Source: Micromonospora sp. C31 (GTDB lineage: Bacteria > Actinomycetota > Actinomycetes > Mycobacteriales > Micromonosporaceae). Taken from it: DNA of 64,000 nt. The translations under genes and the position numbers were made by a program. Where the stretch lies: the NCBI RefSeq assembly GCF_018070575.1, contig NZ_JAGPXN010000001.1:124001-188000 (forward strand), read 5' to 3'. The notes beneath the pieces were generated by a model. That model was not told the origin of the DNA. It saw nothing but the letters and a program-made list of their open reading frames with translations, and searched no databases. Below are positions 7,266 through 16,444 of this stretch, piece by piece; the stretch's first letter is position 1, and each line of letters begins with the position of its first letter.

Positions 7266-8315
7266 ATGGAGTTCGACTTCGCTGCGGAACAGCCGAAGTT
7301 CCTCATGCTGATGTACGGGCTGATCGCCTTCGTCGCGGTGGTGGGCGGTCTGCTCCTGCTCCTCGACGTGGTGCCGGCCTGGTTCGCCCGCCGCCGGGAG
7401 GCGCAGCTCGTCGCCGCCTCCGCGAGCGGCGCCCCGCTCCCCCGGCGGCGCAAGCCGCGGGAGGGCATGTTCGCGCTCTTCTTCCTGCTGCCGACGCTGC
7501 TGCTGCTCACCATCGGGCTGGTGGCCCCGGCCATCCGCACCACGATGCTGTCGTTCATGGACGCGAACAGCAACGACTGGATCGGGCTGCGCAACTACGG
7601 CTGGATGTTCTCCGAGGACTCCATCGTCCGGGTGTTGATCAACACCCTGGTGTGGGTGCTCCTCGTCCCGCTGGTGGCCACCTCGTTCGGCCTGCTCTAC
7701 GCCGTCATGGTGGACAAGGCCCGGTTCGAGTCGGTGGCCAAGTCACTGATCTTCCTGCCGATGGCCATCTCCTTCGTCGGCGCGAGCATCATCTGGAAGT
7801 TCGTCTACGCCTACCGTGGTGACGGGCAGGAGCAGATCGGCCTGCTCAACCAGATCGTGGTCAGCCTCGGCGGCGAACCGAAGCAGTGGCTGCTGGACTC
7901 ACCGCTCAACACGCTGCTGCTGATCGTGATCATGGTCTGGATCCAGGCCGGTTTCGCGATGGTGGTGCTCTCCGCCGCGATCAAGGCGATCCCCGCCGAC
8001 ATCGTCGAGGCCGCCCGCCTCGACGGGGTCACCCCGTGGCAGATGTTCTGGCAGATCACCATGCCGAGCATCCGGCCGGCGCTGATCGTGGTCGTGGTGA
8101 CACTGTCGATCGCGACCCTCAAGGTCTTCGACATCGTCCGGACGACCACCAACGGCAACTACGAGACCAGCGTGATCGCCAACGAGATGTACAACCAGGC
8201 GTTCCGGTACGGCCAGAACGGGCAGGGCTCGGCCCTGGCGGTGTTCCTGTTCATCCTGGTGATCCCGATCGTGATCTACCAGATCCGCAACATCCGTCAG
8301 CAGCGGGAGGGCTGA
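7266..8315 (+). CDS. Sugar ABC transporter permease (AglF-like)
   Basis: A 349-residue inner-membrane protein. An N-terminal helix (about residues 12-38) precedes a cytoplasmic, basic linker (RRREAQLVAAS, PLPRRRKPREG) and then the six-helix MalF-type permease domain starting at about residue 75. The EAA loop that contacts the ATPase is visible as EAARLDGVTPWQMFWQITMP at about residues 243-262. The extra N-terminal helix is typical of alpha-glucoside permeases (AglF). GGGAGGG before the ATG at 7266 sets the start. No ATPase gene is present in the cluster, so a shared MsiK-type ATPase encoded elsewhere is likely. Confidence 0.9.
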   Translation: MEFDFAAEQPKFLMLMYGLIAFVAVVGGLLLLLDVVPAWFARRREAQLVAASASGAPLPRRRKPREGMFALFFLLPTLLLLTIGLVAPAIRTTMLSFMDANSNDWIGLRNYGWMFSEDSIVRVLINTLVWVLLVPLVATSFGLLYAVMVDKARFESVAKSLIFLPMAISFVGASIIWKFVYAYRGDGQEQIGLLNQIVVSLGGEPKQWLLDSPLNTLLLIVIMVWIQAGFAMVVLSAAIKAIPADIVEAARLDGVTPWQMFWQITMPSIRPALIVVVVTLSIATLKVFDIVRTTTNGNYETSVIANEMYNQAFRYGQNGQGSALAVFLFILVIPIVIYQIRNIRQQREG

Positions 8316-8316
8316 G

Positions 8317-9285
8317 ATGACCACCGCAACGCCCACCGTCGCCGCCGGCACCCAGAAGACCGGCGGGCGGGGCACCAGCGCCGCCGGGCGGGTCCGCAAG
8401 CGGCTGAACAGCCGCACCGCGACCATCGTCTCGATCGTCATCGCGTTGGTCTGGACCATCCCCACCTTCGGCCTGTTCATCTCCTCGGTCCGGCCGGAGA
8501 ACGAGATCAAGGGCAGCGGGTGGTGGACCTTCTTCACCAACCCGTCGTTCACGCTGGAGAACTACCAGGAGGTGCTGTTCGGGCGATCCTCGTCGTCCGG
8601 GCAGCTCGCCAGCTACTTCATCAACTCGCTGGCGATCACCATCCCGTCGGTGCTCTTCCCGCTCGCCTTCGCGTCCCTGGCCGCGTACGCGCTCGCCTGG
8701 ATCAACTTCCGGGGGCGGGACTGGATGTACATCGCGATCTTCGCGCTGCAGATCGTGCCGCTGCAGATGGCCCTGGTGCCGCTGCTGAAGTTCTTCTCCA
8801 CCGGCGTCAGCATCGGCGGGGTCACCGTCATGCCGGCCTGGGACCTGGTCGACGAACAGAAGTTCGCGCAGGTGTGGTTCGCGCACACCTGCTTCGCGCT
8901 GCCGTTCGCCGTCTTCCTGCTGCACAACTTCATCTCGCAACTGCCCGGCGAACTGATGGAGTCGGCCCGGGTCGACGGGGCCACCCACCCGAAGATCTTC
9001 CGCTCGATCGTGCTGCCGCTGATCACCCCGGCGCTGGCCGCGTTCGGCATCTTCCAGTTCCTCTGGGTCTGGAACGACCTGCTGGTCGCGCTGATCTTCG
9101 CCGGTGGCGGCGACGAGACCGCCCCGCTCACCGTCCGGCTGGCCGAGATGGCCGGCACCCGGGGCAACGAGTGGCAGCGGCTCACCGCCGGCGCGTTCGT
9201 CTCGATCGTCGTACCGATGATCGTCTTCCTGTCCCTCCAGCGTTTCTTCGTGCGCGGCCTGCTCGCCGGCAGCGTCAAGGGCTGA
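8317..9285 (+). CDS. Sugar ABC transporter permease (AglG-like)
   Basis: A 322-residue MalG-type permease. After a basic N-terminal 30 residues it has a first helix (TIVSIVIALVWTIPTFGLF), then the permease core with the EAA loop ESARVDGATHPKIFRSIVLP at about residues 212-231 and an ending LQRFFVRGLLAGSVKG that is standard for the C-terminus of this family. It pairs with the upstream permease in the membrane. The ATG begins 1 bp after the preceding TGA, so translation is coupled. A 14-bp-arm hairpin follows the gene. Confidence 0.92.
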   Translation: MTTATPTVAAGTQKTGGRGTSAAGRVRKRLNSRTATIVSIVIALVWTIPTFGLFISSVRPENEIKGSGWWTFFTNPSFTLENYQEVLFGRSSSSGQLASYFINSLAITIPSVLFPLAFASLAAYALAWINFRGRDWMYIAIFALQIVPLQMALVPLLKFFSTGVSIGGVTVMPAWDLVDEQKFAQVWFAHTCFALPFAVFLLHNFISQLPGELMESARVDGATHPKIFRSIVLPLITPALAAFGIFQFLWVWNDLLVALIFAGGGDETAPLTVRLAEMAGTRGNEWQRLTAGAFVSIVVPMIVFLSLQRFFVRGLLAGSVKG

Positions 9286-9291
9286 GGCGTC

Positions 9292-9323
9292 TCCGCCGCC
9301 GCCGGGTCTCCGGCGGCGGCGGA
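9292..9323. terminator. GC-rich hairpin after the permease genes
   Basis: Perfect 14-nt arms (TCCGCCGCCGCCGG and its complement) around GTCT, 7 bp after the permease stop. It probably reduces read-through into the LacI gene. Confidence 0.65.
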
Positions 9324-9344
9324 GCCGGGCGGAGCGGGGGGTAC

Positions 9345-10391
9345 GTGACGAGGATCGATGATGTCGCACGCCTGGCCGGGGTCTCCACCGCCACCGTGTC
9401 CCGGGCGCTGCGGGGGCTGCCGACGGTCTCGGCCGCGACCCGACGCCGGGTGCTCGCCGCGGCCGAGCAACTGGACTACGCCGTATCGCCGAGCGCCTCC
9501 CGCCTGGCCGGCGGGCGCACCGGCACGGTGGCCGTCGTGGTCCCCCGCATCACCCGGTGGTTCTTCGGCACCGTCGTCGAGGCGGTGGAGGACGTCCTCC
9601 AGCAGGCGGGCTACGACCTGCTGCTCTACAACCTCGGCGGGCGGGAGCAGGTGCGTCAGCGGGTGCTGGGCACGGCCAACCTGCACAAGCGGGTGGATGC
9701 GGTCATGCTGGTCGCCACGCCGCTGCGGCCCGCCGACCTGACCGCCCTGACGAAGCTCAGGCTGCCCGGGGTGACCATCAGCTCCGGCACGGTGGTGCCC
9801 GACTGGCCCTGCGTACGCATCGACGACGTGGGCGTCGCGCGGACCGCCACCCGGCACCTGCTCGACCTGGGCCACCGGCGGATCGCCCACATCTCCGGCG
9901 ATCCGCACGACGAGCTGGCCTACACCACCCACCTGGACCGGCGGCGCGGCTACCGGGAGGCGCTGCGCGACGCCGGGATCGACCCGGACCCCGGCCTGGA
10001 CGTGGAGTCGCAGTTCACCATCAGCGGTGGCACGCGCGCCACCGAGGAGCTGCTCCGGCGCGGCGACCCGCCGACGGCGATCTTCGCGGCCTGCGACGAG
10101 ATGGCGATGGGTGCGATGACCGCGCTGCGCGACGCCGGCCTGCGGGTGCCGCAGGACGTCAGCGTGATCGGCGTCGACGACCACGACCTGGCCGGCGTCC
10201 TCGGGCTGAGCACGATCGCCCAGTCCGCGGCGGAACAGGGCCGGCTCGCCGCGCGGATCCTGCTCGACCCGCTGCACGGCGGGGCCCGACCGTCGTCGGG
10301 CGGCCCCTGCCTCGACACGCCCGGGGCCCCGGTGATCCTGCCCACTCGGCTCATCGTGCGTGAATCGACGGCAGCACCCCGGGCACACTAA
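9345..10391 (+). CDS. LacI family transcriptional regulator
   Basis: A 348-residue regulator. Residues 1-55 form the LacI helix-turn-helix and hinge (TRIDDVARLAGVSTATVSRA, then RRRVLAAAEQLDY). The rest is a periplasmic-binding-protein-like ligand domain, with typical segments HLLDLGHRRIAHISG, PTAIFAACDEMAMGAMTALR and DVSVIGVDDHDLAGV. It should bind the TGCAAGCGCTTACA operator ahead of the binding-protein gene and release on a sugar inducer. The GTG start has GGGGG 3-8 bp upstream. It lies between the permeases and the glucosidase in the same direction. Confidence 0.9.
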   Translation: MTRIDDVARLAGVSTATVSRALRGLPTVSAATRRRVLAAAEQLDYAVSPSASRLAGGRTGTVAVVVPRITRWFFGTVVEAVEDVLQQAGYDLLLYNLGGREQVRQRVLGTANLHKRVDAVMLVATPLRPADLTALTKLRLPGVTISSGTVVPDWPCVRIDDVGVARTATRHLLDLGHRRIAHISGDPHDELAYTTHLDRRRGYREALRDAGIDPDPGLDVESQFTISGGTRATEELLRRGDPPTAIFAACDEMAMGAMTALRDAGLRVPQDVSVIGVDDHDLAGVLGLSTIAQSAAEQGRLAARILLDPLHGGARPSSGGPCLDTPGAPVILPTRLIVRESTAAPRAH

Positions 10392-10449
10392 CGGGAAACG
10401 CCGCCGCCCGGCAGCATCCGACCGTCCGGCTCGACACACGGGAGAAGCC

Positions 10450-12126
10450 CTGAACAGCAACCCGACGCACCAGGACACGCCCGCCGACCCGGCCACCGGT
10501 TGGTGGACCAGGGCCACCATCTACCAGGTCTACCCGCGATCCTTCGCCGACTCCGACGGCGACGGGATCGGTGACCTGCCCGGCATCACCGCCCGCCTGG
10601 ACCACCTCGTGGAGCTGGGCGTGGACGCGGTCTGGCTGTCGCCGTTCTACCCGTCACCACAGGCCGACGCCGGGTACGACGTCGCCGACTACCGGGACGT
10701 GGACCCGCTCTTCGGCACCCTCGCCGACGCCGACCGGCTGATCTCCGAGGCGCACTCGCGGGGGCTGCGGGTCATCGTCGACCTGGTGCCCAACCACACG
10801 TCGTCGGCACACCGGTGGTTCACCGCCGCGCTCGCCGCCGCACCCGGCAGCCCGGAGCGTGACCGCTACGTCTTCCGCGACGGCCGGGGGCCGGACGGCG
10901 CGCAGCCGCCGAACGACTGGCAGAGCGTCTTCGGCGGGCCGGCCTGGACCCGCGTCACCGAGACCGACGGGCGCCCCGGCCAGTGGTACCTGCACCTGTT
11001 CGACTCCGGCCAGCCCGACCTCAACTGGGACGACCCGCAGGTGCGGGAGGAGTTCCTGGACGTGCTGCGGTTCTGGCTGGACCGCGGCGTCGACGGGTTC
11101 CGCGTCGACGTGGCGCACGGCCTGATCAAGCAGGCCGACCTCGCCGACTGGCAGGAGCCGCAGGAGATCCTCTCCGGCCAGGAGGTCGACAAGCCGCGCC
11201 CGCCGATGTGGGACCAGGACGGCGTGCACGAGATCTACCGGGACTGGCGACGCCTGCTGGACGGCTACCCGGACGAGCGGATCCTCGTCGCCGAGGCCTG
11301 GGTCGAACCGGCCGAGCGGCTGGCCCGGTACGTCCGCCCCGACGAGATGCACCAGGCCTTCAACTTCGAGTACCTGCTCGCGGCGTGGACCGCCCCGGCC
11401 CAGTACGCGGTGATCACCCGTTCGCTGGAGGCCACCGACACCGTCGGCGCCCCGACCACCTGGGTGCTGTCCAACCACGACGTGGTCCGGCACGCCTCCC
11501 GGCTGGGGCTGCCGATCGGCCGCAAGCGGCCCAACGGCATCGGCATCGGCGACCCGCAGCCCGACGCCGCGCTCGGCCTGCGCCGGGCCCGGGCGGCCAC
11601 CCTGCTGATGCTCGCGCTGCCCGGCTCGGCCTATCTCTACCAGGGTGAGGAGCTGGGTCTGCCCGAACACACCACGATGCCCGACGAAGCCCGGCAGGAC
11701 CCGACCTGGACGCGCAGCGGGCACACCGAGCGGGGCCGCGACGGCTGCCGCGTGCCGATCCCGTGGGAGGCCGACGCCCCGTCGTACGGCTTCGGACCGA
11801 CCGACGCGAGCTGGCTGCCGCAGCCGTCGCTCTGGGCGGAGTACGCCCTGGACCGTCAGCGGGACACGCCCGGCTCGACGTACGAGCTGTACCGGACGGC
11901 GCTGCGGCTGCGCCGCGAGCACCGGCTCGGCGAGGGCCCGCTGGAGTGGCTCGCCTCCGGCGACGAGGTGCTCTCGTTCCGCAACGGCGCGCTGACCGTG
12001 CTGACCAACTTCGGCGACGCCGCCGTGCCGCTGCCCGCCGGGACCGAGCTGGTGCACGCCAGCGCCCCGCTGGACGCCGACGGCGCCGTCGGAACCGACG
12101 TGACGGTCTGGGTCCGCCCGCTGTAG
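10450..12126 (+). CDS. GH13 alpha-glucosidase (oligo-1,6-glucosidase/alpha-glucosidase type)
   Basis: A cytoplasmic glycoside hydrolase family 13 enzyme of about 558 residues. Conserved regions in order: YQVYPRSFADSDGDGIGDL (N-terminal barrel strand), DLVPNHTS (region I), GFRVDVAHG (region II, nucleophile Asp), VAEAWVE (region III, acid/base Glu) and LSNHDVVRH (region IV). It would split imported alpha-glucosides. Start choice: no ATG or GTG lies between the family's conserved start and 10360. GGGAGA sits just before a CTG at 10450, which gives the usual N-terminal length, so I prefer CTG. The alternative is GTG 10360, overlapping the LacI gene. Confidence 0.85.
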   Translation: MNSNPTHQDTPADPATGWWTRATIYQVYPRSFADSDGDGIGDLPGITARLDHLVELGVDAVWLSPFYPSPQADAGYDVADYRDVDPLFGTLADADRLISEAHSRGLRVIVDLVPNHTSSAHRWFTAALAAAPGSPERDRYVFRDGRGPDGAQPPNDWQSVFGGPAWTRVTETDGRPGQWYLHLFDSGQPDLNWDDPQVREEFLDVLRFWLDRGVDGFRVDVAHGLIKQADLADWQEPQEILSGQEVDKPRPPMWDQDGVHEIYRDWRRLLDGYPDERILVAEAWVEPAERLARYVRPDEMHQAFNFEYLLAAWTAPAQYAVITRSLEATDTVGAPTTWVLSNHDVVRHASRLGLPIGRKRPNGIGIGDPQPDAALGLRRARAATLLMLALPGSAYLYQGEELGLPEHTTMPDEARQDPTWTRSGHTERGRDGCRVPIPWEADAPSYGFGPTDASWLPQPSLWAEYALDRQRDTPGSTYELYRTALRLRREHRLGEGPLEWLASGDEVLSFRNGALTVLTNFGDAAVPLPAGTELVHASAPLDADGAVGTDVTVWVRPL

Positions 12127-12183
12127 CTGTAAGGAAGGGCCCCTTGTTAACGCTATGCGTTAACAAGGGGCCCTTCCTTACAG
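12127..12183. terminator. Perfect 57-bp palindromic hairpin between convergent genes (Micromonospora-type repeat)
   Basis: Two exact 27-nt arms beginning CTGTAAGGAAGGGCCCC surround a TAT loop. It starts 1 bp after the glucosidase stop and contains the MFS stop codon (12178..12180). It must act as a bidirectional terminator. Sequences of this form recur in Micromonospora genomes as far as I recall, so it is probably one copy of a dispersed repeat family. Confidence 0.9.
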
Positions 12184-13602
12184 GCGTTCGGCGCGGTCGT
12201 GCAGCAGGTCGCGCACGGCGGCGATGTCGTCGGGCGAGGTCCGCGAGGCGAGCCAGTACATGACGCCCGTCGGGATGAAGAAGAGCTGGAAGGCCGCCAG
12301 CCCGACGGCGTAGTTCAGCGGCGGCGGGAACACCGCCCGCAGGCCGTGGAAGGCCACCCCGACCAGCCCGTTGCCGGCCGCCCGGCCGACGCCGTTGACC
12401 AGGTTGCCCAGGCTGTAGACGGTGCCCCGGTGCTCGGGCGGGTTGACGTCGGCGATCAGGGCGAACCAGTTCGGCGAGTTGGCCGAGGTGAGCGCCAGCG
12501 CCACCACGGCGGTGAGCAGGCTCAGCCCGACCGTCGGCTCGGTGACCACGCTGGCCAGCACCGCCCGGACCACCGCCCCCGTCCCGGCGCCGTCGGGCAC
12601 GTCGATGCGTACCGGCACGAAGAAGAGCACCAGGTAGAACGGCAGGGCCGCCAGGATGCCGACCGCCGCGACCAGCGCCCGGCCCCGGGGCGTACGCCGT
12701 TGCAGCGCGTCGCCGACCAGCCCGCCCACGATGGAGAGCACCCCGCCGAGCTGGAACAGGGTGGCGAAGACACTGCCCACGACCACGGCGGTGGCGGCGG
12801 AGTAGCCCTGGTCCTCGGCCCGCTCGGCGAAGAGCACCGGCAGCCAGACCAGCGACCCGAAGGCCGCCTGCGCGGTGAGGCCCTGGAGGATCAGCCAGCG
12901 GTTGGTGCGCCGGCCGAGGATCCTCGGCAGGTCCGCCCGGCTGATCCGGTAGTCGTACTCGGCGCCGGTGGCGAGCGCGTCGGCCAGCTCCGGCTCGCTC
13001 TGTCCGCGCCGGATGTCGTAGGTGAACAGGTAGGCGACGGTGGCCGCGAGGCCGACCACGGTCAGCAGCAGGAACGGCCGCCGCCAGTCGGCCGCCCCGA
13101 GCAGCCCGCCGACCAGCGTGCCGGCCAGTGTGCCGACGCCCTGGGACAGCCCCCAGAAGCTCATCACCAGCCCCCGGCGGCGGGGCGAGATCAGGTCGGT
13201 GACGACCGAGAACCCGACGGACCCGACCGCGCCCAGCCCGACCGCCGCCAGGATCTGCGCCGCCAGGAAGGCGGGGTAGTTCGCCGCCAGCGCGCTGCCG
13301 CCCGTGCCGAGCGCCCAGATCAGGGTGCCGACCATCAGCAGCGGCTTACGGTTCGCGCGGTCGCCGACGTACGCCCAGCCCACCGCGGCCACCGCGCTGG
13401 CCAGGAAGCTCACGGCGGTGACCAGGCCGAGCAGCCGCCGCGGCACGTCGAAGGCGTCGGAGATGGGCCCGTACAGCGGGGGGACCAGACCGATCGCGAC
13501 GTTGTCCAGCGAGGCGAGCAGCACGAAGACCACCACGCTGTAGAACCGGTGCGCGGGCGTACCGCCCCGGGCCCGCGCCGGCCCACCCCTGGTCAAGGTC
13601 AT
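12178..13602 (-). CDS. Major facilitator superfamily transporter
   Basis: A 474-residue integral membrane protein with about 12 transmembrane helices. Signature segments are LGLVTAVSFLASAVAAVGWAYVGD with RANRKPLL (the loop 2-3 D-R-x-x-R/K-P motif), and LISPRRRGLVMSFWGLSQGVGTLAGTLVGG in the first half; HRGTVYSLGNLVNGVGRAAGNGL is the mirror segment in the second half. It probably moves a small solute in exchange for or with protons. It lies downstream of xylB on the same strand with a 114-bp gap, so a role with pentoses is possible but not shown. The stop codon is inside the 57-bp palindrome. Confidence 0.82.
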   Translation of the reverse strand: MTLTRGGPARARGGTPAHRFYSVVVFVLLASLDNVAIGLVPPLYGPISDAFDVPRRLLGLVTAVSFLASAVAAVGWAYVGDRANRKPLLMVGTLIWALGTGGSALAANYPAFLAAQILAAVGLGAVGSVGFSVVTDLISPRRRGLVMSFWGLSQGVGTLAGTLVGGLLGAADWRRPFLLLTVVGLAATVAYLFTYDIRRGQSEPELADALATGAEYDYRISRADLPRILGRRTNRWLILQGLTAQAAFGSLVWLPVLFAERAEDQGYSAATAVVVGSVFATLFQLGGVLSIVGGLVGDALQRRTPRGRALVAAVGILAALPFYLVLFFVPVRIDVPDGAGTGAVVRAVLASVVTEPTVGLSLLTAVVALALTSANSPNWFALIADVNPPEHRGTVYSLGNLVNGVGRAAGNGLVGVAFHGLRAVFPPPLNYAVGLAAFQLFFIPTGVMYWLASRTSPDDIAAVRDLLHDRAERL

Positions 13603-13716
13603 GTGCGGCAGCCAACCAGGATCAGGTCACGAGCGGGTGACGACGCGCGGGCACGGCGGAGCGCTCGCAGGGCCCGCCGATCGTGGATGGGGCGGCGCGG
13701 GCGGGTGGTGCGGCCG

Positions 13717-15168
13717 TCACCCCGCCACGGCGTCGACCCGGTCGAGGAAGTGCCCGCGGGCGGCGGCGTACCGCTCCCGGATGGCGGGGACGGGGGCGGC
13801 GGCGTACTCCTCGGTGCCCGCGGCGGACCACGCGGGCGCCGCCGCGTCGCCCAGGGCGACCCAGGCGGCCTGGCGCGCGGCACCGTCGGCGACGTACTCG
13901 CCGGGCGGCGGGACGACGACCGGCACGCCGAGGACCTGCGGTGCGATCCGGCGCACGGCCTCCGAGCGGGCGCCGCCGCCGACCAGGATCACCCGGCGCA
14001 CCGTGGCGCCCTGGGCGGTGAGCGCGTCGAGCCCGTCGGCGAGGGCGCAGAGCAGCCCCTCGACGGCCGCGCGCGCCAGGTGGGCCGCCGTCGAGGTGCG
14101 CAGGGTCAGCCCGTGCAGGGCCCCGGACGCGAGCGGCCGGTCGGGCGTCCGCTCGCCCTCCAGGTAGGGCACCATGACCAGCCCGTCCGCGCCGGCGGGG
14201 GCGGCGAGCGCCAGCCTCGCCAGCTCCTCCAGGTCGACCCGGAGCATCGCCGCGGCGGCGTCGAGCACCCGGGCCGCGTTGAGCGTGCAGACCAGGGGCA
14301 GGAAGCGGCCGGTGGCGTCGGCGAAGCCGGCGACCGCGCCGCTCGGGTCGCCCGCCGGGGCGTCGGCGACGCTGAACACGGTGCCGGAGGTGCCGATCGA
14401 GACGACCACGTCCCCCGGGCCCGCGCCGACGCCGAACGCGGCGGCGGCGTTGTCCCCGGTGCCGGGGCCGAGTGCCGCCCCGCCGGCCGGCAGGCCAGGG
14501 AGGGCGTCGGGGCGTACGACGCCGGCCGGCTCCGCCGGGCCGAGCACCGCCGGCACGTGCGGCCGCCCGCCGAACGCCCGCTCCAGCAGGTCGAGCCGGT
14601 AGTCGCCGGTGGCCGGGGACCAGTAGCCGGTGCCGCTGGCGTCGCCCCGGTCGGTGCGCAGCGCCGCCAGGCCCGACGCGCCGGCCAGCCGCCAGCTCAG
14701 CCAGTCGTGCGGCAGGCAGACCGCCGCCACCCGGGCCGCGTGCTGCGGCTCGTGCCGGGCCAGCCAGCGCAGCTTCGTGACGGTGAAGCTGGCCACCGGC
14801 ACGCTGCCCACCGCCTGGGCCCAGAACCGGCGGCCCGCCTCCCCGCCGCCGGCCTCCTCGACCAGCTCGGCGGCGGCCCCGGCGGAGCGCGTGTCGTTCC
14901 ACAGCAGCGCCGGCCGGACCACGCCGCCCGCCTCGTCGAGGCAGACCATGCCGTGCTGCTGGCCGGCGACGGAGACCGCCGCCACGTCGGCCAGCCCGCC
15001 GGCGGCGTCGACCGCCGCGCCCAGTGCGGACCACCACGCCGCCGGGTCGACCTCGGTGCCGTCCGGGTGCGGCGCCCGGCCCTGCCGCAGCAGGGCGCCG
15101 GTCTCCGCGTCCCGGACGACGACCTTGCAGGACTGGGTGGAGGAGTCGACCCCCGCGACGATCGGCAT
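13717..15168 (-). CDS. xylB: Xylulokinase
   Basis: A 483-residue FGGY-family carbohydrate kinase. It opens with [19 protein letters not shown] (phosphate-binding loop), has [15 protein letters not shown] and LWNDTRSA in the substrate domain, [13 protein letters not shown] at about 235-250 and the ATP-binding [22 protein letters not shown] near the C-terminus. These match xylulokinases, which phosphorylate D-xylulose for the pentose phosphate pathway. It begins 12 bp after xylA on the same strand, the standard xylAB operon order. Length is normal for the family. Confidence 0.92.
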   Translation of the reverse strand: MPIVAGVDSSTQSCKVVVRDAETGALLRQGRAPHPDGTEVDPAAWWSALGAAVDAAGGLADVAAVSVAGQQHGMVCLDEAGGVVRPALLWNDTRSAGAAAELVEEAGGGEAGRRFWAQAVGSVPVASFTVTKLRWLARHEPQHAARVAAVCLPHDWLSWRLAGASGLAALRTDRGDASGTGYWSPATGDYRLDLLERAFGGRPHVPAVLGPAEPAGVVRPDALPGLPAGGAALGPGTGDNAAAAFGVGAGPGDVVVSIGTSGTVFSVADAPAGDPSGAVAGFADATGRFLPLVCTLNAARVLDAAAAMLRVDLEELARLALAAPAGADGLVMVPYLEGERTPDRPLASGALHGLTLRTSTAAHLARAAVEGLLCALADGLDALTAQGATVRRVILVGGGARSEAVRRIAPQVLGVPVVVPPPGEYVADGAARQAAWVALGDAAAPAWSAAGTEEYAAAPVPAIRERYAAARGHFLDRVDAVAG

Positions 15169-15180
15169 CTCCGGCGGCCC

Positions 15181-16368
15181 TCAGCGGGCGCCGAGCAGGT
15201 GCTCGACGGCGAGCTGGTTGAGCCGGACGAAGCCGAAGCCCTTCGCGGCAACCGCGTCCACGTCGAACTCCTCGAAGGCGGACCGGTCGGCGAGCAGGTC
15301 GGCGTGGCTCTCCCCCGGTGCCAGCGTCGGCGTGCCGAGGTCGGCGACCCGGCTCGCGGCCAGCGCCTCGGCGACCTCCGGGTCGGCCCGGAACGCCGCC
15401 GCCCGCTCCTTGAGCAGGAGGTAGGTGCGCATGTTCGCCTCCGCCGACGCCCAGACGCCGGTCATGTCCTCGGTGCGCGAGGGCTTGTAGTCGAAGTGCC
15501 GGGGGCCGTCGTAGGCGGGCCCGCCGCCGGGGCCGCCGTGCTCGAGCAGGTCGACCAGGGCGAAGGCGTTGAGCAGGTCGCCGTGGCCGAAGACGAGGTC
15601 CTGGTCGTACTTGACGCCGCGCTGGCCGTTGAGGTCGATGTGGAACAGCTTGCCCTGCCACAGCGCCTGGGCGATGCCGTGGGCGAAGTTCAGCCCGGCC
15701 ATCTGCTCGTGCCCCACCTCCGGGTTGAGCCCGACCAGCTCGGGGCGGGCCAGGGTGGAGATGAACGCCAGGGCGTGCCCGACGGTGGGCAGGAGGATGT
15801 CGCCGCGCGGCTCGTTCGGCTTGGGCTCGATGGCGAAGCGCAGGTCGTAGCCGGAGTCGACGACGTACTGGCAGAGCAGGTCGACGGCCTCCCGGTAGCG
15901 GTCCAGCGCGGCCCGCACGTCCTTGGCGAGGTCGTACTCGGCGCCCTCCCGGCCGCCCCACATGACGAAGGTGCGGGCGCCGAGTTCCGCGGCGAGGTCG
16001 ACGTTTCGCAGCACCTTGCGCAGCGCGTACCGCCGGACGTCGCGGTCGTTGCTGGTGAAGCCGCCGTCCTTGAAGACGGGGTGGGTGAAGAGGTTGGTGG
16101 TCACCATGGGAGCCACCAGGCCGGTCTCGTCGAGCGCCTTGCGGAAGCGGGTCACCTGCCGGTCGCGGGTGGCGGCGTCCGCGCCGAAGGGCACCAGGTC
16201 GTCGTCGTGGAACGTGATCCCGTACGCCCCCAGCTCGGCGAGCCGGTGCACCGCCTCGACCGGGTCCAGCTCGGGGCGGGTGGCATCGCCGAACGGGTCG
16301 CGGGCCTGCCAGCCGACCGTCCAGAGGCCGAAGGAGAACTTGTCGGCGGGGGTGGGACGGGGTGCCAT
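15181..16368 (-). CDS. xylA: Xylose isomerase
   Basis: A 395-residue TIM-barrel isomerase converting D-xylose to D-xylulose. Typical actinomycete xylose isomerase segments are visible: [18 protein letters not shown] at the N-terminus, [16 protein letters not shown] with the active-site His, [29 protein letters not shown] (metal Glu), [13 protein letters not shown] (metal Glu/His) and [17 protein letters not shown] (metal Asp). Length matches Streptomyces-type enzymes. GGAGG lies 8 bp before the ATG. It heads the xylA-xylB operon and is divergent from a ROK regulator gene with only 76 bp between, so the two share a control region. Confidence 0.96.
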   Translation of the reverse strand: MAPRPTPADKFSFGLWTVGWQARDPFGDATRPELDPVEAVHRLAELGAYGITFHDDDLVPFGADAATRDRQVTRFRKALDETGLVAPMVTTNLFTHPVFKDGGFTSNDRDVRRYALRKVLRNVDLAAELGARTFVMWGGREGAEYDLAKDVRAALDRYREAVDLLCQYVVDSGYDLRFAIEPKPNEPRGDILLPTVGHALAFISTLARPELVGLNPEVGHEQMAGLNFAHGIAQALWQGKLFHIDLNGQRGVKYDQDLVFGHGDLLNAFALVDLLEHGGPGGGPAYDGPRHFDYKPSRTEDMTGVWASAEANMRTYLLLKERAAAFRADPEVAEALAASRVADLGTPTLAPGESHADLLADRSAFEEFDVDAVAAKGFGFVRLNQLAVEHLLGAR

Positions 16369-16394
16369 GGCAGACCTCCGGGTATGTCGTCCGC

Positions 16395-16420
16395 TATTTG
16401 TTCAGTGGTTGAATTATTTG
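16395..16420. promoter_or_regulatory. Candidate ROK-regulator operator between xylA and the regulator gene
   Basis: TATTTG occurs twice as a direct repeat (16395..16400 and 16415..16420) and flanks the inverted repeat TTCAGTGGTTGAA (16401..16413). This is the only AT-rich, symmetric stretch in the 76-bp divergent spacer. Binding by the adjacent ROK protein is inferred from position. Confidence 0.5.
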
Positions 16421-16444
16421 GCTGGCCTGTGGCAGTGTCAAGGG

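Noticed and set aside
12127..12183. Insertion-sequence terminal repeat
   Set aside because: The two arms are 3 bp apart with no transposase between or beside them, so it is a terminator hairpin and not the end of an element.
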